Position numbers and translations under genes: made by a program. Shown here in pieces: positions 24,743-33,488 of a stretch of DNA of 33,488 bases. The notes beneath the pieces were generated by a model. The model made no database searches. It was not told where the DNA came from and saw only the letters and a list, made by a program, of their open reading frames with translations. The stretch covers positions 1 through 33,488 of the forward strand of contig JAGHSJ010000338.1 in assembly GCA_018065935.1 (NCBI GenBank), in the 5' to 3' direction. Within the stretch, counting starts at the first letter, position 1. Each line of letters starts with the position of its first letter. The stretch comes from Candidatus Kurthia equi. Lineage in GTDB: Bacteria; Bacillota; Bacilli; Bacillales_A; Planococcaceae.

Positions 24743-26579
24743 ACGTATTTCCTCCTTCAACTCGACCGTCCAGTTCATTTATATAACGAATTAATTCAAT
24801 CGACATATCATAGCGCATGAATGGCGTAATTAAATAAATCCCATTAAATAATTCTGCTGCGGTATCAATCAATTCTTTCGCGATTTGTAATCCTTCAGCC
24901 TGTGCAGTTTCTTTATCAATATCTGCAGCTTTCATACGTTCCAACACTTCCTCAGACAATTTAATGCCGGGCACTTCATTGTGTAGAAATTCCGAATTGC
25001 GCAAGCTCGTTAGTGGCATGATTCCAATATAAATAGGTGTATCCAAATGCTTTGTTGCCTCATAAATCTCAATAATCTTCTCTTTTGAATACACGGGCTG
25101 TGTAATGAAATAGTCGGCTCCTGCAGCAATTTTTTTCTCTAATCTTGGTACTGCTCGTGCAACAACTCGTACATTTGGATTAAAAGCAGCCGCCACAGAA
25201 AAGTTCGCTTTTTTACGCAGTGGCTTTCCTGAGAAAGAGATGCCTTCATTTAGTTTTTTGATTAATTGCAGTAACTCAATGCTCGAAACATCATAGACAC
25301 TCGTAGCTCCGGGGAAATCCCCCACCTTTGTTGGGTCACCTGTGACAGCTAAAATATCATTGATACCCAGAGCATCCAAGCCCATTAAATGCGACTGTAA
25401 GCCAATTAAATTACGGTCTCGACATGTAATATGAGCTAATGAGCGCACCTCTTTTTCGTATTTTAAAATAGAACCCATGGCAATATTAGAAATACGCGGT
25501 GAAGCTAATGAATTATCTGCCATCGTCACAGCATCTGCACCCGCACGATGTAAAATCTCTGCTCCCTCAATAAATTTAGCTGTTTCTAAATGGCGTGGTG
25601 TATCTAATTCCACAATGATGGAGCGGCCTTTTTTCGCACGAATATGCAACGGTTCAAAAGCAGATGCTTCAGCATCACGAATGATTACTTCTTTTTCCTC
25701 AATAGATTTATCCTGAATTGGAATAATACCTGATAAATAACGCTTCACTTCTTTAATATGAGCAGGTGTTGTACCGCAACAACCCCCAATTAAGCGTACT
25801 CCTTCATTGCGTAGCTCAACTGCAGCTTTTCCGAAATAGTCTGCTTCGGATTCAAAGACAACTTTTCCTTCTTCCACATCCAATAGACTTGCGTTCGGAT
25901 AGGCAGATAAAAAGGCATTAGTAGGTAGTTCCACATTTTCTAAGGCTTGAATTGTATGATGCGGTCCTAAGCGACAGTTTACGCCGACAATATCAGCACC
26001 TGCAGTTTCTAAGCCTTTTAATGCATCATTTAATTTCATACCATTTATTAATACACCCGGATCATGCATTGATACCTGTGCAATAATCGGTAAAGTTGTT
26101 TGTACACGTAGGGTTTTCACTAATGTCTCTAATTCCTCATAATCATAGAAAGTTTCCAATAGTAAACCATCTACACCACTCTCAAGTAATACCTTAGCTT
26201 GAGCAACTAATGAATCAATTACTTCCTCAAGCGTTTCATCAATTTTTCGTATACCATGTATACCACCAATCGTGCCTAATACATATTGTCCGCCTGCTTT
26301 AGCAGCTTTTTTTGCCACCTCTACACCTGCGCGATTTAATTGTTCATACTCATTTTCCATAGCAAAACGTGCCAGTTTAATCGAGTTAGCTGTGTAAGTA
26401 TTTGTCTGAATCACATCTGCGCCCGCTTCTATGTATAAGCAATGAATATTCTCAATCACTTCTGGTTTTTTTACATTTAATTCTTCATAACAATAATCAA
26501 TACCGTATGAATAAAGTAATGTTCCCATTGCCCCATCTGCCGTTAATACCCTTGTCTTTAAGTCTTCCAACAAACCCAT
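24723..26579 (-). CDS. yitJ: Bifunctional homocysteine S-methyltransferase / 5,10-methylenetetrahydrofolate reductase
   Basis: The 618-residue fusion has an N-terminal homocysteine methyltransferase barrel (about 1-290; starts LTADGAMGTLLYSYG, zinc cysteines at GVNCRLGP and GGCCGTTP). Its C-terminal flavoprotein methylenetetrahydrofolate reductase (about 310-600) includes the segments VTMADNSLASPRIS, AVTGDPTKVGDFPG and FITQPVYS. The reductase makes the methyltetrahydrofolate that MetH consumes, so the overlap with metH couples supply and use. B. subtilis YitJ has the same fusion and is also controlled by a SAM riboswitch. I start at the fourth codon of the ORF because GAGGAG is correctly spaced for that ATG and too close for the first. 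Confidence 0.95.
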   Translation of the reverse strand: MGLLEDLKTRVLTADGAMGTLLYSYGIDYCYEELNVKKPEVIENIHCLYIEAGADVIQTNTYTANSIKLARFAMENEYEQLNRAGVEVAKKAAKAGGQYVLGTIGGIHGIRKIDETLEEVIDSLVAQAKVLLESGVDGLLLETFYDYEELETLVKTLRVQTTLPIIAQVSMHDPGVLINGMKLNDALKGLETAGADIVGVNCRLGPHHTIQALENVELPTNAFLSAYPNASLLDVEEGKVVFESEADYFGKAAVELRNEGVRLIGGCCGTTPAHIKEVKRYLSGIIPIQDKSIEEKEVIIRDAEASAFEPLHIRAKKGRSIIVELDTPRHLETAKFIEGAEILHRAGADAVTMADNSLASPRISNIAMGSILKYEKEVRSLAHITCRDRNLIGLQSHLMGLDALGINDILAVTGDPTKVGDFPGATSVYDVSSIELLQLIKKLNEGISFSGKPLRKKANFSVAAAFNPNVRVVARAVPRLEKKIAAGADYFITQPVYSKEKIIEIYEATKHLDTPIYIGIMPLTSLRNSEFLHNEVPGIKLSEEVLERMKAADIDKETAQAEGLQIAKELIDTAAELFNGIYLITPFMRYDMSIELIRYINELDGRVEGGNTYVEASN

Positions 26580-26615
26580 CTCATTCATCTCCTCATATAA
26601 AACTTCTCACTATAT

Positions 26616-26644
26616 AAAAAGCCTTCTTATAAAAATAAGAAGGC
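26616..26644 (-). terminator. SAM riboswitch expression-platform terminator
   Basis: On the minus strand GCCTTCTTAT and ATAAGAAGGC form a 10-bp stem with a short T-rich loop, followed by TTTTT. It lies between the SAM-I aptamer and the yitJ start codon, where SAM binding would end transcription. Confidence 0.92.
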
Positions 26645-26671
26645 GATTTTAGATTAATCGAATAGAGCCTC

Positions 26672-26776
26672 CTTATCTTTCAAGAACAAAGCGTTCTTCT
26701 GGAATTAGCACCTGACCATCTCAATGGCTGGTTGCTGAAGTTTCGTCGGGCCAGTCCCTCTACTTCTCTTGATAAG
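26672..26776 (-). ncRNA. SAM-I riboswitch (S-box leader)
   Basis: The S-box hallmarks are all visible on the minus strand: the P1 strands CTTATC and GATAAG, CAAGAGAAGTAGAGGGACTGG, GCCCGACGAAACTTCAGCAACC, the GGTGCTAATTCC core and the closing GAAAGATAAG. It controls yitJ and metH: high SAM favours the downstream terminator. This is the textbook arrangement for methionine genes in Bacillales. Confidence 0.97.
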
Positions 26777-26806
26777 AAATTATTGAATTTTTAAAATATT
26801 AAAAGA

Positions 26807-26835
26807 ATCATACCCCTTTCGCCGAGACTCGTCAA
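26807..26835 (-). promoter_or_regulatory. Promoter of the yitJ-metH operon
   Basis: On the minus strand TTGACG and TATGAT are separated by exactly 17 bases, with the predicted transcription start about 25 bases before the SAM-I aptamer. Both hexamers match the housekeeping consensus at five of six positions. Confidence 0.8.
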
Positions 26836-26906
26836 TAGTTCCAACAGCCTTTATCTAAATAATCGCATAAGATAGAATATTCTGAACATATAACAAATGT
26901 TCAAAT

Positions 26907-26938
26907 AAAAAAACAAGTAGCATTTTACTCACTACTTG
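26907..26938 (-). terminator. Intrinsic terminator of srtA
   Basis: On the minus strand CAAGTAG and CTACTTG form a 7-bp stem around 11 bases, followed by seven T. It lies just after the sortase stop codon. Confidence 0.82.
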
Positions 26939-26951
26939 GATTTTCTCTATT

Positions 26952-27617
26952 TTATTTATTTGTTGTAAACGCATTTTTCGGTGCTTTATCAAAGTCATCT
27001 GCACGATTATATTCACCTTGTATGATTAAACGTTTAGAACCATCATAATTACATGTCACAAGCGTCAATAAACGCTCGTTCTCTTTATCCTCGATAACAT
27101 CTACTTGTGAAGCCTCAATAATGAAGATTTTCTTGATTGTATACGTGTATACACGTTCATAATTTGTTGTATACATTTTCATTCCTTTTTCAGCCTTCGT
27201 TAACGGACTAAATAAGGTTGTGTTGTTATTCATATTGTGACCTGCAAGTGCATAATTCCCTTTTCCAAGCTTCATGTCTTTCTTCATCGTGCCTGCGCCA
27301 ATTGCCAAATTTGTATTCGAAACACCATATAAAATAGGTAGCTGTAAGCCGACATCCGGTACACTAATCGTGCCAACCGAATGGACATCATTATTATTCA
27401 TTTGTGCCTTCAACACATCTTGTAAGCTTAAATCCTTCACATCATCGAATTCGAAATTCACATCTTTAGAATTTTTCGCTTGTGCCTCATCAAATTGTGA
27501 AATTGCCTGTTCTGTCATATTCGTGACAATAAAGCCCATAATCTGTTTATTAAAAATTAGCGCAATGCCTAATACTAATAAAATAAGGCCAATCGTTAAG
27601 CTTAATTTTCGCTTCAT
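26952..27617 (-). CDS. srtA: Class A-type sortase
   Basis: This extracellular transpeptidase would attach surface proteins with a C-terminal sorting signal to the cell wall. From the chosen ATG (MKRKLSL; GAGGAGGAAA upstream) it has 221 residues. An N-terminal signal anchor (about 5-33) leads to the sortase barrel with catalytic H127 (LAGHNMN), C189 in TLVTC and R196 (KRLIIQGEY). These match class A sortases. It follows hemY by 65 bases on the same strand and has its own terminator, so co-transcription is possible. No protein with an LPxTG signal is encoded in the window, so its substrates are elsewhere. Confidence 0.93.
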   Translation of the reverse strand: MKRKLSLTIGLILLVLGIALIFNKQIMGFIVTNMTEQAISQFDEAQAKNSKDVNFEFDDVKDLSLQDVLKAQMNNNDVHSVGTISVPDVGLQLPILYGVSNTNLAIGAGTMKKDMKLGKGNYALAGHNMNNNTTLFSPLTKAEKGMKMYTTNYERVYTYTIKKIFIIEASQVDVIEDKENERLLTLVTCNYDGSKRLIIQGEYNRADDFDKAPKNAFTTNK

Positions 27618-27682
27618 TATGGTTTCCTCCTCGTCACCTAGTACTTCGTATTGTACAGACACACAACCTGTTTTTCAACTTT

Positions 27683-29074
27683 CTAAACTGGCACCACTTC
27701 AAGGATTTTATTCGCTACTTGCTTACCATTTTCGATACAAAGCCCAATTCCTACACCGTAGTAAGAGCTACCTGCTAAATAAAGATTTGGATATTGTTGT
27801 TCCATTACGGTTTCTAACTGCTCAATCGCTTGTTTATGCTGTAAATTATAAATGGGCATTAAATCAAACCATTTTTCAATATCTACAAATAATGGCTGTT
27901 GTTCAATATTCAAGCTTTTCTTCACGTCATTACGTGCAACTTCTACTAATTCTTCATCGCTCATTTGGCGAAACTCTTCAAAGCGTGGATTGTTCTTTTT
28001 ATAGAACATACGAATAAGTAGCTGATTATTTTTGGATGTATGCTGCCATTTTTTACTCGTCCATGTGCACGCATTACAATCCACATTATTTCCTTTCGAC
28101 ACGATAAATCCCGTGCCATCTGCTGGTAATGTCTCATTCGGTAAGTCATATGCCAAGTACACCGTAATAATAGAGCCTGTTTGTAATGCATCAAAGCTAG
28201 GGTTCAATGCTTCATTACTTAGCATCTGCTGTGCTGCACGATGCGGTGTCGTTAAGACAACATAGTCTGCTACTACTTTTTCACCTGAGTCCAGTTGAAG
28301 CATATATTGGCTATCCTGTTTTTTTAATTTTGTAACTGAAACTCCTTTTAAAATAGTTGCTTGGTGTAATCTTTCTTCCATACGATCAAACAATTCAGCT
28401 AAACCATTTTCAAAAGAGATGAATTTTTTCGTTGCATTTTTTTGGAAGCTTTCTTTATTTGCTTCGAAGCCTTTCATTAAGCTACCGAACTCTTTTTTAT
28501 ATTGTAATAAATAAGGTAATGTCGCACCAATTGTTAATTTATTCAAATCACCTGAATACACACCTGATAATACGGGGGCAATTTGCTTTTCAACAATTTC
28601 ACTTCCCAAATAATACGTAAGGAATTCTCCAACAGAGCTTTCATTTGTAAAAGGAATATCCGTAATTGTTAAATCCTTTTCAACTGCTCTCTTTCCTTCT
28701 TCAGAAAGTAATGTACTAGTAGCTAAAGATTCTTTATTCATAGGAATCCCAAATACACTTTCTACTGGAATGGCGTGTAATTCATTATCTCTCAAAATAT
28801 AAGAAACGCCAGTTCCGTTATAAACAACGCGATCAGTTAAATCTAATTCTTCAATTAATGGTTTTACACTTGTATGCCTAGCAACGATGGAGTCTGCACC
28901 TACCTCCATAATGAAGCCCTCTTTTTCTCTTGTAACCATTTTACCTCCTAACTTTTCTCCTTTTTCAACTAAAGTTAAATCTATATCGAGACCTTGCTGC
29001 TGTGCTTGTCGTTGAAGATAATGCATAGTACTCATTCCTGTGATTCCGCCACCAATTACTACTACTCTTTTCAA
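27683..29074 (-). CDS. hemY: Coproporphyrinogen/protoporphyrinogen III oxidase (HemY/CgoX)
   Basis: This FAD enzyme oxidises a porphyrinogen late in haem synthesis; in Gram-positive bacteria the substrate is normally coproporphyrinogen III. The Rossmann FAD motif VVIGGGITGMS starts at residue 4, and the C-terminal FAD contact YLAGSSYYGVGIGLCIENG is typical of the family. The start appears to be TTG (MKRVVVIGG): GGAG lies 9 bases ahead of it, while the ORF-track TTG three codons earlier touches that site. No in-frame ATG is nearby. From this TTG it has 463 residues, the usual length. hemE and hemH, its usual partners, are not next to it; srtA follows instead. Confidence 0.94.
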   Translation of the reverse strand: MKRVVVIGGGITGMSTMHYLQRQAQQQGLDIDLTLVEKGEKLGGKMVTREKEGFIMEVGADSIVARHTSVKPLIEELDLTDRVVYNGTGVSYILRDNELHAIPVESVFGIPMNKESLATSTLLSEEGKRAVEKDLTITDIPFTNESSVGEFLTYYLGSEIVEKQIAPVLSGVYSGDLNKLTIGATLPYLLQYKKEFGSLMKGFEANKESFQKNATKKFISFENGLAELFDRMEERLHQATILKGVSVTKLKKQDSQYMLQLDSGEKVVADYVVLTTPHRAAQQMLSNEALNPSFDALQTGSIITVYLAYDLPNETLPADGTGFIVSKGNNVDCNACTWTSKKWQHTSKNNQLLIRMFYKKNNPRFEEFRQMSDEELVEVARNDVKKSLNIEQQPLFVDIEKWFDLMPIYNLQHKQAIEQLETVMEQQYPNLYLAGSSYYGVGIGLCIENGKQVANKILEVVPV

Positions 29075-29162
29075 CGTATTCAACTCCGTTCATATTCTAT
29101 TACTATCCTATTAATTATAATCTATAGTTTCCAAACTTCCCCATGATTTATGTCACAATCTG

Positions 29163-29190
29163 TTGAACACACTTAACTAAACGATATAAA
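29163..29190 (+). promoter_or_regulatory. Candidate promoter of the Na+/H+ antiporter gene
   Basis: TTGAAC and TATAAA are separated by 16 bases, about 78 bases before the start codon. The hexamers match consensus at four and five of six positions. Confidence 0.55.
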
Positions 29191-29267
29191 GAACAAGCTT
29201 ATTATTTAGCGTTTATGCCAATATATTGTACTCTAAGTTTAGACAACTTTTTATAAGGAGACTTGCT

Positions 29268-31292
29268 ATGGATTTATTGATGATTATATTATTCTTATTA
29301 GTTGCTCTACTTGCTTCAAATATAATTGGGCATTACATCCCATTTATCCCCACTGCTTTAATTCAAATTGCACTGGGAATTATTTTGGCCCTCTTCATTC
29401 CAAGTTTAGAATTAACACTTGAGACAGAATGGTTCTTATTATTATTTGTAGCACCTCTATTGTATAACGATGGACGCAACTTCCCAAGAGAAGACCTTTG
29501 GAACATGCGCATGCCTATACTTGGAAATGCCATTGTTCTCGTATTAATTACTACCGTTGGTGGAGGTTACTTTATCCATTGGATGATACCTTCTATACCA
29601 CTAGCTGCTGCATTTGCTTTAGCGGCAATCTTATCTCCAACAGATCCAGTGGCAGTTAACGGAATTGCCAAACGTATCCACATTCCCGAAAAGATTTTAA
29701 GTGTTGTTCGTGGCGAATCACTTATTAATGACGCATCCGGTTTAGTCGCATTTAAATATGCCGTAGCCGCAGCCGTATCAGGCTATTTTTCTATTAGAGA
29801 AGCATTTGTGAATTTCTCTTATACTTTTTTTGTAGGAGCCTTAGTGGGCCTTATTTTAGGATTTATCCTTATTGAAATTCGTTTCTTTGTTAGAAGGGCT
29901 GGTGTCCGTGATGCTGTTTTTCATTCCCTCTATCAAATCTTATTACCATTTATAATTTATTTAGTAGCAGAGCATCTTTTTCATGCTTCAGGTGTTATTG
30001 CCGTAGTTATCGGTGGGATTGTACAGGCACTTTATAAAGACCACACAGAAACAATTCTTGCTGAGGAACAAGTATTAACTGAAAATGTTTGGGCGATTAT
30101 CCTATTTGTCCTAAACGGCATTGTCTTTTTATTACTTGGACTTAATATACCCGATTCAATGGAGAGATCTTTAGAAGATTCAAATAGCAATAACTGGATT
30201 ATTATTAGCTATGCCATTGCAATTGGCATTATTATTTTATTAATCCGCTTTGTTTGGTCACATCTATTCTCTTATTGGCGCTATACACGTGAATTAGAGG
30301 AAAAACCTGAATTAAAAATGAGTTTAATTAGTAGTCTAGTAGGCGTACGTGGGGCTGTTACGATGGCTGGTATCCTATCTTTACCTATCTTTTTAGATAA
30401 CGGAGACCCCTTCCCAGAACGCTCACTCATCTTATTTTTAGCATCTGGCGTTATTCTTTTCACGTTAATTATTGCCACTATTTTCTTGCCACTATTAACG
30501 GATAATGAAGAGCGTATTGAACTAAAAGATGGTCAATTAACTTTCCACGAAGCGAAGAGTGAAGTCGTTGTTCGAACCGTTCAAAGAGTCCGTTCATTAG
30601 TAACAGATGAAAATCGCTTAGTTGCCTATGAATTGATTGAAAATCTGCAAACAATGTTTAGGCAAACACAGCTCGAAGCCAATGCAGATGACTCATCAAA
30701 ACCAAAGTATGCAGCGAAAATCGCCAAAATACGCCTAGATGCATTAGGAGTTGAAAAGAAATTCATCGATCAAATGTACTGGGATAAAAATTTAGACGAA
30801 GCCATGTATACCTCTCTTCAAAATAGTTTAAAAGATCGTGAAGAATTACTCTATACAAACGTTCGCAAACGAATGTTTTTCACATTACGTCGAATTTTGC
30901 GCGAAGCTTCATTGGCTCGTCGCCATTATCGTAATGAGAAAGAAAGTTACTTATCTTATATTCTTATGCGACAAGATGTCCGAAAGAAATCATATGCAGC
31001 TGCAATGGATTATTTAAAAGAAAAACGCAAAATCTCTAAATTTCCTGAGTTGTACACGATTGTTTTATTTGAATATGATAAAGCTTATGAACGTTTACGC
31101 AAACAACCTACGCTTGATTTAGTCCGAGAAGAAGAAATTCGAGAAGAACTAAATTTAATCATTTTAGAAACACAGCGTGAAGAAATCCATAAGTTATATG
31201 AGAAAGGAAAAATCTCTCGTGACCAAGAAAAAGATTTACGTCGCCTCGTTAACTATATGGAAAACATCACACTTTATGAACATATTGAATAA
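29268..31292 (+). CDS. nhaK: CPA1-family Na+/H+ (or K+/H+) antiporter, NhaK-like
   Basis: This integral membrane cation/proton exchanger serves salt and pH control. From the chosen ATG (MDLLMII; AAGGAG upstream) it has 674 residues. About 11-12 hydrophobic segments fill residues 1-420, with the CPA1 motifs ILSPTDPVAV (about 122-130) and GESLINDASGLVAF (about 149-162) containing the ion-binding Asn-Asp, and VGVRGAVTMAG further on. The remaining 250 residues are a charged cytoplasmic tail with long helices. Length and tail match B. subtilis NhaK (YvgP). The 42-base longer ORF-track start lacks a ribosome site. Ion choice cannot be read from sequence. Confidence 0.92.
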   Translation: MDLLMIILFLLVALLASNIIGHYIPFIPTALIQIALGIILALFIPSLELTLETEWFLLLFVAPLLYNDGRNFPREDLWNMRMPILGNAIVLVLITTVGGGYFIHWMIPSIPLAAAFALAAILSPTDPVAVNGIAKRIHIPEKILSVVRGESLINDASGLVAFKYAVAAAVSGYFSIREAFVNFSYTFFVGALVGLILGFILIEIRFFVRRAGVRDAVFHSLYQILLPFIIYLVAEHLFHASGVIAVVIGGIVQALYKDHTETILAEEQVLTENVWAIILFVLNGIVFLLLGLNIPDSMERSLEDSNSNNWIIISYAIAIGIIILLIRFVWSHLFSYWRYTRELEEKPELKMSLISSLVGVRGAVTMAGILSLPIFLDNGDPFPERSLILFLASGVILFTLIIATIFLPLLTDNEERIELKDGQLTFHEAKSEVVVRTVQRVRSLVTDENRLVAYELIENLQTMFRQTQLEANADDSSKPKYAAKIAKIRLDALGVEKKFIDQMYWDKNLDEAMYTSLQNSLKDREELLYTNVRKRMFFTLRRILREASLARRHYRNEKESYLSYILMRQDVRKKSYAAAMDYLKEKRKISKFPELYTIVLFEYDKAYERLRKQPTLDLVREEEIREELNLIILETQREEIHKLYEKGKISRDQEKDLRRLVNYMENITLYEHIE

Positions 31293-31370
31293 ACTAAACT
31301 GAATCCACTATCGTATAGAATTTGGTCAGACAGAGCTAAACACATCTTTCTACCTCTTTAATTCAAAACA

Positions 31371-31407
31371 AAAGGCAAAACTCGCATGTAAAGCGAGTTT
31401 TGCCTTT
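31371..31407. terminator. Bidirectional terminator between nhaK and oatA
   Basis: AAAGGCAAAACTCGC and GCGAGTTTTGCCTTT form a perfect 15-bp stem around seven bases, between two convergent genes. Confidence 0.92.
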
Positions 31408-31478
31408 CTTATTCTCCATAAAATGTTTTTATACTTCTGAACAGTTAATGGAGTAGAAGCTTCATATATGCCCATTTT

Positions 31479-33407
31479 TTATTTTTGATGTTTAGCCATT
31501 TCTATTGCAACTAAGCTTGCAAAGTATTGTCCACCGTCCACATTTGGATGGATTTTATCATCATAAAATAACTCTTTCTTTCCTGATGTTGCATGATACC
31601 AATCAATTTCATGTACATTTTTATGTGTAGCTGTTGCATTTTTTACTGTTTCATTTACGCTATCCTGCCAGCTTCTAGGTACACGTACATTCATTAAATA
31701 AATTTGACGCTTCGTTCCTAAAATTGAGTAGATTTCCTGCCATTGTTTTTCTTTGAACAGTCCATTTGAGCCTAAATCAATTAAAACAATATCAGCGATT
31801 TTATCATCCTCATTTAATTCTTTTAATTTTTCAATGGCGGTATGAACTTGTTCTCCCACCTCAGCATGGATATCAATACGTGGAATAAATTCAGTTAATG
31901 GACTTGAGGCACTTAGTAATACTGAATCCCCTATTGCTGTAACTTCTTTACTCGATAAAATAATTTTGGCATTTGCCACATCACTTTTAAATTTCGCACG
32001 TTCTTGACTTACTTTATCTGCAGCAGCTTTTTTCGCTGCTTTTTCTGCTGCGATTTTTTCAGCCTGAGCAATTTTCAAGGCTTTTTCTTCTGCTTTTTTC
32101 TTTTGTGCTTCTGTTTGTTCTTTTTTATTTTTTTCATCTTCCTGTTGCAAATGTTTTTGCAACGCATTCGTATGAGATGCTTCAGGAACTGGTTGATAAA
32201 TCATTCCAGTGACGAAAATAATTAAAATACAGGTAATGCTAATAGAAGCGACACGTCCAACAATGGTTTGTTCTTTCCACTTCCAAGACCATGTTTTATT
32301 TCTAATTGCAGCTAGCCAGTTTCGCCACTCACCTTTACGAATTGGATCCTCAATATATTTCCAAGAAAGTAACGATAAAATAAATGTCAACGCTAACGCC
32401 AGCAGAATTTTAGTCGTGCTAATCGTTTCCGTTTTCACCGCAATTCCTAATAAAACAATAATTGGGAAATGCCAAATATAGATTCCGTATGAACGCGTAC
32501 CAATCCATAATAAAGGCTTAAAGCTAAAGAGCTTACCTATTGAACTCGCTGGATGCACGATAACCGCAATTAATACGGCTGTCACTGCAGAAGCTAAGTA
32601 CATGCCTCCGTAGTATAAGAAGCTTCCATCTTCTTGAATAACGACCATCATTAGTAGCAATGCCAATAAGCTCACGACACCTGCAATATTTAATGTACGC
32701 TTTAAATCATTCGTTACATTGGCAGATAATTTTGCGCTCGGCCAAACAATAGCTAATGCCGCACCTAATAGTATGGAAAAAGCACGTGTGTCTGTACCAA
32801 AATAAACACGGCTTGGGTCTTCATCCGGTGTAAACATGAACGCCATAGCCTCTGTTGAAACAAATGAAAGCAACAAGATTAATACGGCTAATTTTCCTTT
32901 AGAAGGAATGAATTTTAAAGCAATGAGCATTAAAATCGGCCAAATAATATAAAACTGTTCTTCTACTGCTAACGACCACATATGCTGTAAAGGCGACGGT
33001 GGTGCAAACTTTGTAAAATAAGAGTGTTCTTGGAATACATAATACCAATTACTTATGTATGTGAATGCAGCTAAAATTTCTCCGCGTAATCCAACTAAGA
33101 ATGAGCGTTGAAATAATGTAATCCATGTTCCAATAACAATAAGCATCACGGTTAAAGCTGGTAGTAATCTTCTAAATCGCTTAATCCAGAAAGCTTTAAA
33201 ATCAATTTTCCCAGTTTTCTCGTATTCATTCACAAGTAAATCTGTGATTAAGTACCCTGATAATACAAAAAACACGGTTACTCCTAAAAATCCACCATCA
33301 ATCCACTTGATATGAAGATGATATAGAATAACAGCAAGGACTGAGATTGCCCGTAAGCCATCTAAACCGCTTATGTATCTACGTTTACTTTTATTTAATC
33401 GCGGCAT
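31479..33407 (-). CDS. oatA: OatA-like peptidoglycan O-acetyltransferase (acyltransferase-3 plus SGNH domain)
   Basis: This two-part membrane enzyme passes acetyl groups across the membrane and onto cell-wall glycans, which in relatives gives lysozyme resistance. It has 642 residues with AGGAGG before the ATG. The N-terminal acyltransferase-3 domain (about 10-360, ten or so membrane segments) has the conserved GLDGLRAISVLAVILYH, with a final membrane helix at about 385-403. A very polar Lys/Ala/Gln/Glu helix (about 416-475) acts as a spacer. The extracellular SGNH domain shows S495 (AIGDSV), N548 (DLGSNG) and the D617/H620 pair (YDDKIHPN). All catalytic residues are intact. The exact acceptor sugar is inferred. 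Confidence 0.92.
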   Translation of the reverse strand: MPRLNKSKRRYISGLDGLRAISVLAVILYHLHIKWIDGGFLGVTVFFVLSGYLITDLLVNEYEKTGKIDFKAFWIKRFRRLLPALTVMLIVIGTWITLFQRSFLVGLRGEILAAFTYISNWYYVFQEHSYFTKFAPPSPLQHMWSLAVEEQFYIIWPILMLIALKFIPSKGKLAVLILLLSFVSTEAMAFMFTPDEDPSRVYFGTDTRAFSILLGAALAIVWPSAKLSANVTNDLKRTLNIAGVVSLLALLLMMVVIQEDGSFLYYGGMYLASAVTAVLIAVIVHPASSIGKLFSFKPLLWIGTRSYGIYIWHFPIIVLLGIAVKTETISTTKILLALALTFILSLLSWKYIEDPIRKGEWRNWLAAIRNKTWSWKWKEQTIVGRVASISITCILIIFVTGMIYQPVPEASHTNALQKHLQQEDEKNKKEQTEAQKKKAEEKALKIAQAEKIAAEKAAKKAAADKVSQERAKFKSDVANAKIILSSKEVTAIGDSVLLSASSPLTEFIPRIDIHAEVGEQVHTAIEKLKELNEDDKIADIVLIDLGSNGLFKEKQWQEIYSILGTKRQIYLMNVRVPRSWQDSVNETVKNATATHKNVHEIDWYHATSGKKELFYDDKIHPNVDGGQYFASLVAIEMAKHQK

Positions 33408-33488
33408 TCTTATACCTCCTATTGCTTTTAAAAACTATCTATTTAACTTAGACGAAATAATCATTCATAAGTTTTAAATTAAATCCTA

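Noticed and set aside
26884-26902. GAACAT...ATGTTC palindrome near the yitJ promoter, considered as an SOS/LexA box
   Set aside because: The arms are 7 bases apart, while the Gram-positive LexA box needs GAAC-N4-GTTC; the nearby genes are not SOS genes.
27274-28017. 247-residue plus-strand ORF crossing srtA and hemY
   Set aside because: It lies opposite two clear genes, has no ribosome site or recognisable domain, and has a biased shadow composition.
1-33488. CRISPR arrays, tRNA or rRNA genes, transposases, toxin-antitoxin or defence genes
   Set aside because: No regularly spaced direct repeats, no cloverleaf or rRNA sequence, and no ORF with such domains were seen.

Overview
The window looks like the chromosome of a low-GC Bacillales bacterium, most likely Planococcaceae (Lysinibacillus/Solibacillus type). 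This rests on AT-rich DNA, strong AGGAGG-type ribosome sites, T-tailed hairpin terminators, a SAM-I and a guanine riboswitch, and a B. subtilis-like gene order (MoxR ATPase, DUF58, transglutaminase, guaA). The genus is inferred from protein style only; no rRNA or marker gene is present.

Layout. (1) 1-1170: a tyrosine recombinase lies directly downstream of the guaA stop codon. This is probably one edge of an element integrated at the guaA 3' end, with the rest off the left side of the window. (2) 1171-7470: guaA with its own guanine riboswitch, preceded by the tightly overlapping yeaC-yeaD-yebA-like operon. (3) 7553-11591: a five-gene Nos-type operon (NosL, NosD, second NosL, ABC-2 permease, ABC ATPase) with no nosZ in view. 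(4) 11687-14039: the nadE/pncB NAD salvage pair. (5) 14246-15130: a purine-type phosphoribosyltransferase. (6) 15176-16248: an adaA/ogt alkylation-repair pair. (7) 16333-17879: a FetA/FetB-type ABC pair. (8) 18106-19274: proline dehydrogenase with a cre-like site. (9) 19273-21093: the fatty-acid desaturase Des and its regulator DesR, with no DesK kinase, and a repeated ATGACA operator upstream of des. (10) 21150-26835: metH and a YitJ-type homocysteine methyltransferase/methylenetetrahydrofolate reductase under a SAM-I riboswitch. A 135-bp long-hairpin repeat follows metH. (11) 26907-29074: class A sortase and the haem enzyme HemY. (12) 29163-31407: a CPA1 Na+/H+ antiporter. (13) 31479-33407: an OatA-like peptidoglycan O-acetyltransferase.

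Most of the window is core metabolism and cell-envelope housekeeping, and I see no clearly new multi-gene system. The parts most worth a second look are the orphan Nos module with two NosL lipoproteins (one with a Met/Asp/His-rich tail), the des-desR pair without its kinase, the guaA-linked recombinase, the nested-hairpin repeat after metH, the palindrome over the pncB promoter, and the hydrophobic C-terminal tail on proline dehydrogenase. No tRNA, rRNA, CRISPR array or transposase was found.
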